A stretch of DNA of 64,000 bases from positions 1,571,991-1,635,990 of the forward strand of contig JAEVLN010000012.1 in assembly GCA_018350325.1 (NCBI GenBank), given 5' to 3'. Origin of the DNA: Globodera rostochiensis. Lineage: Eukaryota > Nematoda > Chromadorea > Rhabditida > Heteroderidae. How positions within the stretch are numbered: the first letter of the stretch is position 1; each line of letters begins with the position of its first letter. Position numbers and translations under genes: made by a program. Of this stretch, positions 23,663 through 36,542 are shown piece by piece. Below the pieces are notes generated by a model. That model did not search any database and was not told the DNA's origin. It saw nothing but the letters and a program-made list of their open reading frames with translations.

Positions 23663-25061
23663 TTATTTAGTTCAAAAAATTCGAAAAAAATAAGAAAAGT
23701 TCGGCCCAATTTTTGGGTAAGAGCCTTCGGCTTTGTTTCGTGTACACACCGCGAATCCCGGATTGGCATGTCATTGTTTGTTAAGTTATGGTGTTGAGGT
23801 GCGGGGAACTCGACGAAAAATGTTAGCGTAGAAATGTTGGATTGAATTTAACCACAGACCTAAAAAAAGGGGAAAAATTAAGCCTAAAAGCAAAAGCATA
23901 AATTTGCAAATTCAATGTAAAATGTAAAAACAGAATACAGAATGAGACATTTTGGACGGGTCGAGATATTGCGTTCGCGTAATGTTTGCAGACGGAGAAT
24001 GAAACTTTTTTTTTTTGTTCAAAAGCTCTTTAACGCCGCTCTTTTCACGAACGAAAAATTGTACAGCGAGAAAAGAGTGAGAAACAAAAACGGCTGGGGA
24101 TTGAAAGAGCCGAGAATTGTGTTGTTAATTGAATAACGCCTTCAACAAAAAAGATCTGAAATAAATTACAACAAAAAAAAACCCCCAAAAGAAGGCCCCA
24201 AAGCTCTAATTTTTACTGTTGTTTTAAGGGCCAAAATTCTGACAAAGTTTTGTGTGTCTTTTAAGCATATTTTATTCTTGACAAAGAGCAAAAAAGGCGA
24301 ATAATGTGATTGATATTGATCCCTCCGGCGGAATTGAAGAACAAAAAATCCCTCCCATTTCACTTTCTGACGACGAGGCAAAGCCCGGGAGAGGGAAGGA
24401 AAGAATAGCGAATGAATTGGCGGCCATTGGAAAGCGAAATGAGGCCGAAATTCAAAGCGGCCACGGTCAATTTCAATGAGGACAAAGCCACCGGAAGAAG
24501 CCCAGACAACAGCCGCCGGCAACAGTCAGAAAATGAAGGAAATTGGGCACAAATGGCCGGAAAAGTCGAAGAAACAAAGCGCCAAAATGACTGACTATTG
24601 GTCCCCTGCGTTTGAATTGTCGCCATTTGGCATTATGTTGGAGGGAAAAAATTTATTTAAATTGAAAAGAATGTCATTCATCAACGTACAACTTGTGATT
24701 TTAGAAGTTTGTTTAGTTTTTTATCAAGAACTCCTGGCGCCGCTCAGTTCAGCGCCCATCGTTTCGGCTATTTTCCACGTTTGATGAATTAAAAATACAA
24801 ATCGAGCCCTAACAATAGCTTTTAGGCGTTTTTATCGTGTAAATTGCGCAAGAAAATATTCAAAAAAAAAATCTGGCTCTTGTTTTATTCTCTACTTATG
24901 ATATGATAGGCGCCTCACTGTATATTTTAATTGTCACTTCCGAAAGAAAATAGCCAAGAAAATGAAGATAGCTTTTTTCTGTTGATCGAATTTGCCTAAA
25001 TTCCTTTTTTGGATTTTTAAAAAATCAAATAATTACTTTTATTGACAGCAACACTAAAGAG
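23663..25061. other. region between divergent twinfilin and MAD2 genes
   Basis: No gene was recognised. One frame at about 24282-24479 (plus) stays open for 65 codons with exon-like composition, including IDIDPSGGIEEQKIPPIS. It has no ATG, and overlapping open frames follow it, so it could be a decayed exon. The rest is AT-rich and should contain the promoters of both flanking genes. Confidence 0.4.
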
Positions 25062-26127
25062 ATGACGGAGTTGGCCACTAAAAATTCGATTACTCTGAAG
25101 GGTTCCGCACAAATGGTCCAGCAGTTCTTCCATTTTGGCATCCACAGCATTCTCTACCAGCGTGGCATTTACCCATCCGACAATTTCACACGGTTTGCCC
25201 CTTTCATGCCCTAAAAATAAGGCTTAAAGCGCAGTTTTTAGTGAGAAAAAATACGGGATGACGCTGTTGGTGAACAAAGACCCGAAGTTGGAGAAGTTTT
25301 TGCAGCCCCTCCTTGAGCATGTCGAGGTTTTTACGGCAATACTCAATCAAAATCGTAAGCATTTTTGCACAATTTTTTCAGATGATGCTCACAAAACGGA
25401 AGCTGAAGAAGTTGGTGTTGGTCATCACCGACATTGTAACCAAAGAGGCGCTGGAGAGGTGGCAATTCGACATTGAAACGCCGTTGGACGGCAATGAAAA
25501 CGTCGAGTTCGTTAGGGGTGGGAGGGGGGGGGGAGTTTTTGAAAAAAATATTGGACAAATTAAAATTACAGTGAAAATTGTTCAACAAGTAAAGACGAGA
25601 AGCGAATAAAGCAGGAGATCAGCGACGTGCTCAGGTATTTTAAATTGATGCCCCTAACTTCCTTATCAAACGTCTGTTTAAGAATCTTTCATTTCAAAGG
25701 GACGAAACAAAAATTTGAATAAATTTTCCCATTCAAACAACCACAAAAGGATATATAATCTCCGGAACTTTGCTTTTTTATTAGCATCCGGTTTTATATC
25801 CCTAGTTCAGACAAATCACCGCCTCGGTGGCCTTTCTGCCGTTGCTTGAACAGCGCTGTTCCTTCGACGTACTCGTCTACACGTTCAGGGACGCCGAATT
25901 GCCTGAGGTTTTTTTTTGATGGAGTTATTGGGAATGTTTTAAGAGAAGGTCTAATCCCTGACACCGTTCTGAATATTTGAGCCTTCTATTGACCAAATTT
26001 TTTTTTCCAGGGCTGGGCGGACTCAAGCGAGTGCCACATTGACAATGCCGAGCAAGTGCAACTGCGCTCCTTCTCCACTGCAATTCACGCAGTGCACACG
26101 CGGGTCCAGTACAAAGCCGACCTTTGA
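25062..26127 (+). CDS. mdf-2: MAD2 spindle checkpoint HORMA protein
   Basis: MAD2 is the HORMA-fold checkpoint protein that binds MAD1 and CDC20 and restrains the anaphase-promoting complex at unattached kinetochores. ATG at 25062 gives MTELATKNSITLKGSAQMV, then FFHFGIHSILYQRGIYP, MTLLVNKDPKLEKFLQPLL, KLVLVITDIVTKEALERW, KDEKRIKQEISDVLR, QITASVAFLPLLEQRCSFD with VLVYTFRDAELPE, and a last exon with QLRSFSTAIHAVHTR ending VQYKADL and TGA. These follow the human protein through the safety-belt region. The last residues differ from the usual ending of the family. The intron after LLEHVE is only about 54 bases. Residues upstream of the ATG stay open to a possible acceptor, so trans-splicing or a further 5' exon is possible. 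Confidence 0.93.
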
Positions 26128-26298
26128 AGAGCGAAAAGCGTCCGCCTTCTCCTCCCAGTAACGGGGGAAAATAAATTGCGTCGATTTGAATTTAATTTTT
26201 ATTCTTTTTACGAATATGATAAAACAAAAAACAAGAAAAGTCGGGCTTTAGTTAAATGAAAAATTGAGAAAATTTGGGCTTCATATACATACTTAAAA

Positions 26299-29200
26299 TC
26301 AATGACATTTATCGTTTGGCCTTCTCAGTGTGCTGACGACGCTCAAAAGTTGTTCCAACCGTCGTTGAATTTTGTCTACGTTCTTCAGCTCGTCTGATTC
26401 GACATGTCCAGAATTATGCATAAATATGTCCACACATTTTTTGCTGCAAATTTGGACCCTCAAACTTGAAAATACGAATCTCAATATTTTTTAAAAGACG
26501 TACGTATCGCCACCCGCTTTGTTGTAGGACAACATCAGTTCCATGTCCATTTTCCTAGTCCAGCAACGGTCCGGTTGCTGCTGTACATCACCCGGAATGC
26601 GTTCTTTTTGCGGCTGTTGTTCAGCACCATGGTTTGTATGGATTGTCGATGATGCTGTTACCGGTGCCGTTGTACTGCTCGAAGGTTGTGCAACAACAGC
26701 CAATGACGGACCGGAAAGTTCTTCCGGTGGCGCATAGCCTTCAAAAACGAGAGGCGTGGTGGAGGAGCATTCAGTCAAAAGTTTCCCAATAAAGCGTTAA
26801 ACATGGACCAACCAATGGCCACGTTGCACAGTCGTCCGTTCAGCTCCGCTGTAACGCGCCCGTGACGCACACGAAGTCGCCTGCGCTCGGACGGGTCGTA
26901 CCGATAGGGAAGCCGAACGTGCTCAAACCGTTGCTCATCAGCTTGGTCAACATCAACAACATCGTCTGTCTGTTTTGGCTGCTGTTGCTTGTCCATGTCC
27001 ACAAATTCGTACTCCCAATCCTCCACCCTGGTAGCAAAAAAATGGGGCGCTCAACATTGGCAAAATGTACGACGAACAAACAAACAAACGTTTCCACAAA
27101 TTTGGCGCTCATCCATTCGCGTCGCAATAGCCGCCACAACGGCTCTTCCCTAACAGCAAACTGGCGTTGGAGCGTCTCAAAGAAGAGCTGCTCGGAAGTG
27201 ATGTCCACGGAGGCTAAATGATTAAACCAAAATTATTCGAGTAAAAGCCCTAAATCTGTGCCCCCCCCAACCTTCTCTAAGAAATTTCAGCATATGTTTC
27301 ATCTGTGCTGGTGTTCGACTTGCGCCCAAATATGTCTAAAGAGGAGATGCTACTATATATTTAGGCAATATTTTTTGATAAAATTCCTGGCACATCTCTG
27401 TCCACCCCCTCCCCGACAAGCCGTACATGGATGGTCTGCAACATGCGCAACGCTCGTTTGCACGCCTGCCATTGCGGGTCGACGCGCAGCGCGGGCGGCA
27501 ACAGCGCCTCGGGCGCAAGAGCAGCGAACAAATGGAACATTTCGGGATGTGTGGAGCCGATCAGCTCACATAGCAAAGCAAAACATTGTGCCACCGACAC
27601 ATCACGACGGGCCAACACGCGCTGTACAGCGCGCAATTTGTCCTGAAATCCCCCCAAATGTGCCGTGTGTTCTCATAAATATTTTTCAAAATTTTTTTGT
27701 AGTTTAAAAATGTAGTTTTGAATTACCTTCCTTCACCCACAACCTACCTGATGCATGAACATTCGCTTCTTGAAGTCCTCGTAAATTGCGGTCCCCAGCG
27801 CGCGATCGGTTTGCTCACGCGCGTGTTTGTCACACAGCGCGGCCAACCCGCGCTCCGCCCGCTCGTGGCGTCGTGACTTTTTTTGTTGCTTAAAAAACAG
27901 CAGAATAATGAGCACATTTTTTTAAAAAATTCCCAATGAAGAGCATTTTAATGAGCTAAAAAAGCATCAAAGCCCCACCGACCGATTGCGGCGGAGTGCC
28001 GGGCAGCACATTGTTACAGCTGATGCTGCTTTTGTTGTTGATGTTCTTGTTGCCATTGTCATTATGTTCCGTCGTCCTGCTCGTCGATGTCGTTGCGCTG
28101 CCTTCTGCCCCATCGGCGCTGCCGCCGCCGTTTATGCACATCGCAACGGCTCCTCCATTCCCACCCCGAACATGGCGTCCGCCGCCGCCGCCGTCTTCAA
28201 TCGAAGAGGCCGTACGAAGACGTTTTCGCCAACGGGTCTGTATTCCCACAATTTTGTCTCCTCCATTATTATTATCATCATCGTCCTCCTCTCCACCAAC
28301 ATCATCTTGTTCATCAAAAACTTTTCCATGCAGTTCAGCACAGATGAACGAAAGCGACTTTGACTCATGGCATTCAGATGATTTCTGGGCCATTGTAGAG
28401 GATGAGGCAATGCATCGTTTTCGGGACAATATTCTGGGCAACAACTTCAATTTTTTTTGCTGCTGTTGAGCAGAATACTGCGCGGCAATCTCGGGTTCAT
28501 GCGGACTTGTCGATAGATTGTCGACGTCATCGTGACTAAGCGAACTGCTCGCTGCCTGCGGCTGCTGCTGAGCAGGATACTGCTTGACAATCTCGGGTTC
28601 ATGCGGACTTGCTGACGGATTGAAGCAACTGTTGTTTCCAGATGGACTGCTCGTTGTCGTCGGATTGTTGTCACTCTGCTTTGGGCACTGATTCGTCGAC
28701 AACACAGCTGCATTGGGCAAGGAGCTTGGGCTGGTTGACTGCTGTTGATGTTGTTGCAGACCAGAACAAATGTCATTTTGCTGCATTTGAACACAATTCT
28801 GATGATCAACATCATTGTCCATCATGAACATCTGGGTCTGGGAGTTGCGCAATAAACTGGACAACCACTGGGGAGGGAAAAAAGTCAGCAAAAGTTTTTT
28901 TAAATGACAAAAAAACAACAACAATCCAAAAAAAAATTCGTCCACCTTAAGCCAGAAGGGCTGCAATTCGTTTGGCCACTCAATAGGCGCCTTTTGTTGT
29001 GCCTTATCGCCCAAATCGAGCCGACAAGTGACCGGGAAATGGCCCTTCTCCGCCTCCATAATCAGCTGATGGTAAATGTTCGGGGACGGGCACGCGTGCA
29101 CATTTCGCTGCAAATGATTAATTTTGTGGTTTTTTGGTTCGTTAAATGCACAAATTTGAGTCAAAAAAATACATTGAAAACAAACAAAACGAACAATGTG

Positions 29201-32200
29201 ATTCCGAATTTGGTCGACCCGTTTGGTGGGCAAAAAGTGCTGTTGGATCAGCTGAAATCGATTGCGCATTTTGCACGCTTTGCTTTGTCGGACCGGAACA
29301 CCGTTTAACTGGTAGATGCCGATGGCGAGCAGGAGCTGAATGGTTGAGAAACATTTGCTTTTTTTTAATGTCCAACAATTTGAAGACGTTTTCCCCCTAT
29401 ATAAAATAAAATAACAACTAATTTATCTCCATTCTGGTGGTCTTCCTCTTCCCTCTGTCTGTTTCTGATTGTTTTCGCCACCTGTTCCGACGGCAAAAAG
29501 CGGGGCGGCGGCGTAAGCTTCCGCATCGTTTGCGCATTGCCGTCGCTGAACCGGTAGGAAAACAACAGTTCCGGGTGCCGCACAGCGCCGCTTCGCGACA
29601 GCACCCACATTGTCTCGTTGCTGGGCCGCTGTTCGTCGTTCTGCGCAAAAAAAAATGGGCCAATAAAAATGCAATGTGTGGCACACCACCATGCCTACCC
29701 CCGATTGGTGGTGCTGCTGTTCACCTCCGCTGGGCACCAAGTCCACCTCTCGGCACGCTTTGATGTCGTGGGCACTGTAAATGGCCGCCTCAAGTGTCGG
29801 CACATTGAACACCGACTGTTGGCTTCGTTCACATGCCAATGCGTCCAATTCACGCTAGAAAATCAAGACCATTTTTTCCGGAACCAATCCCGGGTTTTAG
29901 AGAGAGATAATTCCAATTCCCGGTTGTTTCCAAAAATCACGGGTTATTAAAACTAATTTTGAGTAAGTCTGTGGAAGGGAATCTCACCGACCAACATCAG
30001 CATGGCCTTGTTATGCGAGTCCACCATTTTGGGATATTGGGAGGTGCCCACGATGGCTTGGCAGAGGAGTTGAACATGCTGAAGGTAGTTTGGAAATATA
30101 AAACAGCAACATGCACATTCGAGGCTCTGATCCAAGGTCCCCAAAGTTAGAAAATTACGCGTGATAAACAGCCGATCGACCTTTTCGAGCTGTACTTTCA
30201 GTGCGTCCAGTTCAACACGATCGATTGTGGGCGATGCGTTGAGTAATGAACAGGACGACGATGTTGGTTGTTGAATGCCGTCTTTTGCCGGCCCATCCTC
30301 CGCCTGTGCTGCTTTCGGTGTGCTGGTCGATGCTGCGCCATTGCCGTCACTCGAATGTTGTGGACATTGTCCAGTGATGCGCGGGTTGGTCAACGGTTTC
30401 GCAATGTTTGTTCTCCAAAAAACCTAAAAAATGACAAAAATTGTTTTTGCCTCTTTTTTTTAGCTCATTTCTGACTTTAACTGTCGACTCTTTGTCGCAG
30501 TCGACCATTTCGTCGACGCCTTTGTTTTGTCCTCCGTTTGTCGTCGTCATCGTCGTCTCCTCACCAACAATCGGCTCAATCGGCACGTCCAGCGATGTCG
30601 GATGTGCGCCGACTCCATCCTCCTCATCCTCAAAGTCCTGCTCTAACGCCTTTACCTCCCAACCTGAAATTAAAATAGAAAAATAAACTCGATTCCCCCC
30701 CCCCCCATTTTACGTGGTATTTCGGTGGCCCGGTCCTGACGAAACTCATATTCGTCCTCTTGTTCACACAGGTCGTCAAAATCTTGGAAAACGTACTCCG
30801 AGTCGTCGTCCTCTAAACAAATGAATGGATCAGTTTGTTTTTGTAATTTTTTTTTGTTGTGTATTTTTGTTTTAATATGCACCGTTGTAGAGCTGCTGAC
30901 GGTCCAGGTCCATCTCCGTCTCGGTGGCCAACGATTTAATAAAAATTGGATAGATCGGATTGTCCACCTGACGAAAAATGCCCAAATTTAACGGCAATTT
31001 TCTCGACTATTACTACTTCCGAACCTTTGTGAGAAATTCGACACTTTGCCGGGTTAACTCTTCCTCCTCCTCTCCCATGACGACAGGCGGTTGTACTCCT
31101 CCGACTCCATCTTGAACAAATTTTGGTGGTTCCTCCGTCCCGAGGGTTGTTCCATGTCCATTCGCTTCCTCCTCCTCCTCCGCGTCTGAGCCGACAAAGT
31201 CCGTGTCGGAAGAGAATGAAGACGACTCTTCCTTGTCCTCTGCATGTTGGCCAGCGTTTTTGTGCTTAAAATGCCAATTATCTAGGTTCATCCGTATTGA
31301 AATCCCGACAAAATATTCAAAAATTTGGCCCCCAGATAGCGGCAGGTTCAAAACATTCGGACAACTGCTTGAAATTCCCCGATAATTAGCTGTAACTTGT
31401 TCAACTGAAAGCCAAATGCCTCCGAGTCAATGTTTTTCGATTTTTTTTTGCTAAAATTTGTCCACTTGGCCTACCTTTCGTCTCCCCCTCCCCTTTCTCC
31501 TCCTCCTCGTCGTTGCGGTGGGGTCCTTGTCCGGGCAGTAGTCCATGTCCTCCTGCTCCTCCGCCCGTCCCCCGTCCGCTTTCATTACATCCGTTCGTCC
31601 TGCACCACCAGTTTCGTCGTCGCCGTCCTCGTCGTCCCCGTAATTGATGTCCAAAAAGGTTTTGGGCGCGGCAATTGGTCGCAGTCGCACGGTGGGAATG
31701 CGTCGTCGAGCGATGCGCTCCAAATGACGCAGTCGGGCACGCGTAATGCGCAGTCCGGCCATGGCGTCCGGGTCCTTGCGCACCAGAGTGGCGAATGTCT
31801 GCGGATTCTTCACAATGTGCTGAAGGTGAAGATGTGAAGTAGAGACCGGACTTGAGCTTCGAGCGAGACGAGATTCTCGAAAAAATCTCGTATCTCGAAA
31901 ACTCAGTTTTATTCGAGACGAGATGTCGAGACGAGATCTCGTCTCGACCGGTCTCTAGTGTGAAGTCAGAATATTCTGCATTTAATTTATGTCAGAATAT
32001 TCTGCATTTAATTTATGTATCATTACTTTAAAAGAAAATTGTTTAAAAAATCACCAAAAAACGGAGAAACTTCCAAAGCCCAGCAAGATGAACTAACTGG
32101 TTATTATCATAAAGCAATTCAAAAACTCTCGAAGAGATAAAGCTAATAAAGATGAACTCACAAAAATAATGTTTTTGACGTTTTGTGCCGTCAAATTGTA

Positions 32201-32501
32201 CGAGCAAGCAAACATCTCAAGCGCCTGAACGAATTAAACATGTCCGTGAAAGCGCAATTAAATCGCGTTAAACCCCCCAAAATTCGACACTCATTTTAAT
32301 ACAAAACATCCAAAAAAGTCCTCGATGCTTATGTCGTCAAGATCGATCAATCACCTGATCAAGCCCGGCGTTCTCCGGATCAGCACCAGCCGGACTGTCC
32401 GCGGAGGAGCAGGACGGTCCTGGACAACAAATTGTGCCGACTTCCTTTGGTTGGGGAACGGCATCGCTTTCTGCCCGATCACTATCATTTGTCTCGCTCA
32501 T
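26299..32501 (-). CDS. gon-4: GON-4 / GON4L-like chromatin regulator
   Basis: GON4L proteins are nuclear transcription regulators; C. elegans GON-4 controls gonad cell division. The first exon (ATG at 32501, MSETNDSDRAESD) is joined to 31813-31451 (LRITRARLRHLERIARRRIP). Acidic exons follow, including SEYVFQDFDDLCEQEDEYEF and QDRATEIPR, matching the conserved core. Next come NYLQHVQLLCQAIVGTSQ, RHPELLFSYRFSDG, KMRNRFQLIQQHFLPTKR and LQPFWLKV. A Gln/Ser-rich disordered region of about 280 residues contains the repeated motif PHEPEI..QY.AQQQ. A PAH-like helix repeat (HPEMFHLFAALAPEALLPPA, about 27540-27480) and the acidic WEYEFVDMD precede a C-terminal SANT/Myb domain (DRCWTRKMDMELMLSYNKAG). 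The stop is at 26299. A frame continuing to 27956 is ended by an intron, not by the gene end. The first exon is the least certain part; its intron holds a TIR element at 31841. Confidence 0.85.
31841..31957. mobile_element. 117-bp TIR element with GAGACGAGAT core
   Basis: It begins AGAGACCGGACTTGAG and ends CGACCGGTCTCTA. It is flanked by ATGTGAAGT (31832-31840) and GTGTGAAGT (31958-31966), a 9-base duplication with one mismatch. The interior consists of GAGACGAGAT and TCTCGTCTCG units in opposing orientation. It lies in the first intron of the gon-4 homologue. Confidence 0.75.
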
Positions 32502-32981
32502 TTCCTGACGCTTCTTTATATTGGGGAAAAGCATTGTTAAATTTATATGTATGTGTATCCAATTCAACTCAATTATTTTTGTGCTTTTTTTTTTATAGGT
32601 AAATGGCCTTTTGGACAACGAAAATTTTAACAGTTTTTGTTTCACATTCACACATTTATTGCTTGCTCTGATATTACACACGCCAAACCAATTCTTCTGG
32701 ACCGGAATCCCGGCTAAATCCCGCTCCCCCGAATCCCCCCCCCCCCAAAAAAAAATGGTCGGTCGAGGATCCCAAAGATTTTTTTTCTGGATCCCGCGGG
32801 ACTAGAAAAATTCTCAAAATTGCCTGTCGGTCTCTCTAATACACCCAATGACAAATTTGTGTGTGTAAATGGACACAAAAAATCGAAATAAAAATTGACA
32901 TTTAAATGGTAGAAGACATTGCAAAAAAAAGTGAAGAGATTCAAATTGGTGGACTAAATTTAAAAGTTAATTTGGTTCATG

Positions 32982-34927
32982 TTAGCGAGCTTTTTTTTCT
33001 TCCGCTTCACTTCCACCTCCTCCGCCTTCTTCTTCTTCCTCCTCCTCGTCATCCTCCTCCTCCTCTTCTCCATCCGTCCGCCGAAAACGCACATCTTCGT
33101 CATAACCGTCGTCCTCATCATCAACAAGTTCATCCTCCTCGTCCCTTCTCAATCGCCCTCCATGTTGATCATCCTCCTCCTCCTCCTCCTCTTCGTCGTG
33201 TTCATCTTCCACTTCACTGGACGATGAGGAATGTTGTACGGCGGCGCGCAATTTTCGTCTCAATCGCTGGTCACGTTCGCACAGCTCGGACAGCACCTGC
33301 AAAATTAAAAATATTGTTAAATTTAGGTCGGACAGAGTTTCGAGTTTTATGAACAATTTGATGCCGCTGTTTGATGAGCCCCCCCCCCCTAAATGTTTTC
33401 TCACCTTCAGTTCACGCAACGACTGCTCAACCTTTGCACTTTGCTCATCACTGATCACTGTTTTTGTGGGCGCATTGTCCGCCGTCGACGTCGTTGTCTT
33501 TTGCCCATTCTGCTGGTCACCACCATTTTCTTCCTGAGCAGTGCTGGCCATGTTTGAACCTAAACATTGTAAGAATTTTTTGAAAACCCTAAGACTTGCC
33601 GGGATAAACTCACAAAAACTCAAAAATCCCGATCGCAGTGTTTTCAAATTCCCGGAATTCGGGACCATGCCTCCCGGAAACCCGCGACGCCGGGGGTTAC
33701 GGCCCCGCCGTGCTCTCCAAATTTATTAAAATTCTCCCCCAACTGACCCTTTTGAGCTTGGGGATCCACCAAATGCTGGGAATGAGCAGAAATTTCCTCC
33801 AATTGGCCGAGAATGTCCGCCATCGCCTGCTCCGTCTTGCGCAGTCTGTTCTGCACAGAGCGCAGTTTGGAGCCCCGGACACCTGCAAAAGGATTAAAAT
33901 GCATCAAAGATTGAAATCATAAAAAAAATCCCACCATATTCTATGCCATCCTCAGTCTCCTCGTCGTCGTCCTCTTCGAACAAGCCAAACTGTCCGTGGT
34001 CATGACGACGTTTCTGCCGCTTTTTCTTCGACTTAAACATGATCTGAATTACTCTATTTGTTGATCTTCGAACGTCCTGGACCAATTTCAGACGTTTAAT
34101 ACCTACAGGGACCGCCCAAATTCTGGAAACCCGGACAAAAACGATTCGAACCCAACCACCAATGCTCAGTGTTCGACCGCCCACCTTGAACAGTGTGTAG
34201 AGCAAAAAGCACACAACGCCCACTGTGTAGAAGGGAAGCATCCAGGCCAACGAACCGCCTTTGCCACCCCAAAAACCGCCCTGTTGTTGTTGCTGGTGTT
34301 GATCTGGCATTCGCATGGATGCGCCGGGATGGTGTGGGGGAGGGCGCTGGGCTCGGTCTTCAAAATGTTCACATTTTATATATTTTTGTGTATTATGATG
34401 GGCCAAAATATTCCACAAAAAACTCTAATTGAGAAAAAATAGAAATAGTTTTGGACAAAAAATGTAAGGTATTAAGTATTAATGAACAAACAAAATTGAC
34501 TGGAAACAGTAATGAGACACCTTGCTGCTGCTTTGGCCCCACCATCGACGGATGAATCGCTCGGTCAGTCGACGACTGTTGTCGGCTGCCACCGCCACCG
34601 AACAAATTGGAGAGCATCGGCGAGAATACGCTCGGGTACAGCAAAGCAAAGCACAAAAATATGGCCGCACCGACCAGGTACAGCTTCCACTTGGGCATCA
34701 TCTTAAAGCGCTTTATTTTGTATTGCCAACATTTTATCAATTTTTGCGAGAGTTCCGACCTCGTCACGACGCTTTGATCGGTAAAGCTCTTCTTCATCCT
34801 CCTCTTCAGAAATGTCATGCCGTCGCCGTTTCCGTCGTTCGTTGCGTCGTTGTTCGTCCACAACATCGGCCCTCCTCCGTTGGCTGTTAACCTTTCGGTT
34901 GTGTACGCCCGAAATTGTTTCATTCAT
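32982..34927 (-). CDS. ric-3: RIC-3 acetylcholine receptor chaperone
   Basis: RIC-3 is an ER membrane protein that promotes folding and assembly of nicotinic acetylcholine receptors, the levamisole target in nematodes. ATG at 34927 opens a very basic region (MNETISGVHNRKVNSQRRR). The next exon holds TM1 (WKLYLVGAAIFLCFALLYP), a Gly/Ser/Gln-rich luminal loop with GGFWGGKGG, then TM2 (MLPFYTVGVVCFLLYTLFK), the best-conserved RIC-3 segment. A basic stretch KSKKKRQKRR follows, then a coiled coil (VQNRLRKTEQAMADILGQLE), a Thr/Gln-rich exon (STAQEENGG) and a long Glu/Asp-rich tail ending EAEEKKAR. The architecture fits nematode RIC-3: two membrane segments, then coiled coil. The gene is in tandem with the gon-4 homologue, about 480 bases upstream of its start, which leaves co-transcription open but unproven. 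Confidence 0.88.
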
Positions 34928-36542
34928 TTGCAACGCCTTAAAATGACTAATATCGCATAAAACACACTCAAAACATAGTAAGCTTTTGGAAAGTCCCCCA
35001 AAAAATAAAGCACTTTAGCCAACGGATGGATACAAAAAGAATTCGTTTTTTTGTTTGGTCAGTCACCAAAAATTTGTGTCTTTTTTAAATGCCGCAATGG
35101 ACTGACTGTTCTATGCTTCTACATATTGCTGCATTGGCACAACTCTCGGGGACTGGTCGCATCGACTCTCTTTCTTCCGCAAATATAAGGCAAATTTACT
35201 CAGCAAACAAACAAAAAAGCCAGCTGACAGCGGGCGTCCGCCGACCGACCGACTGACTATGCCTTTCCAGCGGCAGCCGACGTCCGCCCGCCCGCACATT
35301 AAAATTGCTCTGACCGCTCGCCTTCGCGTCTTTTCCCTTTGTGTATTAGATGGCCATGGGCTTATGGCGGCCAAGTGAATTTGTGCTGAACGAACGAAGC
35401 ATAAATTCGTTGATCGTTCAGAAAAGTCGAATTGGGCTCAAGTTATGCCAAAAAAGACATAACATTTGAGTGCTGGCCGTGGCCAGGAAGGCCAAATAGT
35501 AAAACATTTTTCGTTTTTTTGCATTATTGGCTCTTTTTCGTTTTTTGCTGCAAATTATTGCTGTTTTTCGTTTTTTTCAGCAAATATTGGCTCTTCTTTG
35601 TTTTTTTGCTGCAAATTATTGCTGTTTTTCGTTTTTTTCAGCAAATTATTGGCTCTTTTTTGTTTTTTTGCAGCATTTTTTTGCAAATGGTTAACTCCGT
35701 TCAGCAGCCGGATGCAATGTGAGAGAAACGGAAAACAATGTGAGGGGAATACAAAAAGCAAAGAAATTCGAGAAAAGAGGAGAGAAAGAAAGAAAGGGGG
35801 GAATACGTGTAGAAAAGGGTGGGGAAGGAATAGCGGATCCACGCGAATGGACGGACGGGGGATGCATGAATAATGTGTGAGAATTTTTCGTGTAATAAAT
35901 GTGCTCCAGCTTCAATCTACACAACTCTAGCCCAAAAGGCCTCACCACTTCACTTCGCCATGGCTCGCTTTGTGTCTTTGGTTGCATATTCATGCATAAA
36001 CCGGCTCCACCTTTTAGTTTTAACCAAAAAGTGCCTTCAATTCACAATTTTATTATTTCTATGAATTTTCTTCAAACACACAGATTATTTGACAATCCAT
36101 AGGTAGGGATCGCAAAAATAGGCTCCAAAACACGGGTTCATATGCAAAAAAAGGTGCAAAATAACAACAATTAGAGATCCGACCGAGCCGTGCCCGGATT
36201 TTTAAATAAAAATAATGTACACCCCCACTAAAGATGGCGTCACCACCGAGCAACAAAAAAGCAATTTTTCGTGGGGCTTACTTGACCCGATTTGAAATTA
36301 TGACAGAACGCCAATCTTTTAAATTTTTGATTTTTGATTGCAAAAGTTGCAACCTCTTGACAAAAACAACAAAATTTCTAAAAAAATTTCTCGGTCTTTC
36401 TATTGGCACCGCCAATCCTTCTCCTCCCTCCTCGAAAAACAGGAACTACCAAATCCTGCAAAAAATCACTTTTGTCATCCCCGCGCAATTAATTTATTGC
36501 CTTTTCCAGTGTTTTTCTTTACTTTTGTCATTTTCTTCAAAA
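34928..36542. other. intergenic region upstream of ric-3 and CDP-DAG synthase
   Basis: Divergent promoter region between ric-3 (-) and CDP-DAG synthase (+). It contains the T-rich tandem repeat at 35500-35690. A short open frame at 35111-35374 (-) has no recognisable domain. Nothing else was supported. Confidence 0.45.
35500..35690. repeat. T-rich tandem repeat (TTTTTCGTTTTTTTGC / AGCAAATTATTGGCTC)
   Basis: Alternating blocks of TTTTTCGTTTTTTT and GCAGCAAATTATTG, followed by GCTCT or GCTGT, repeat with a period of about 33 bases (about 60-66 for the higher-order pair), roughly six units. Low-complexity frames rich in Phe and Cys across it are not genes. Confidence 0.8.

Noticed and set aside
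24412..24784. Two overlapping plus-strand ORFs between twinfilin and MAD2
   Set aside because: Frames overlap with no family resemblance; composition is simple and no splice structure could be built.
27956..27990. Stop at 27956 taken as the C-terminus of the gon-4 homologue
   Set aside because: A donor (CAATCG|GTCGGTGG) and acceptor lead to further exons with PAH and SANT domains, as the family requires.
34090..34190. Sequence with a GGTTCGAATC motif resembling a tRNA B box
   Set aside because: No D arm, anticodon arm or acceptor pairing could be formed; it lies in a ric-3 intron.
35111..35374. Minus-strand ORF of 87 codons upstream of the T-rich repeat
   Set aside because: No recognisable domain, no splice partner, intergenic composition.
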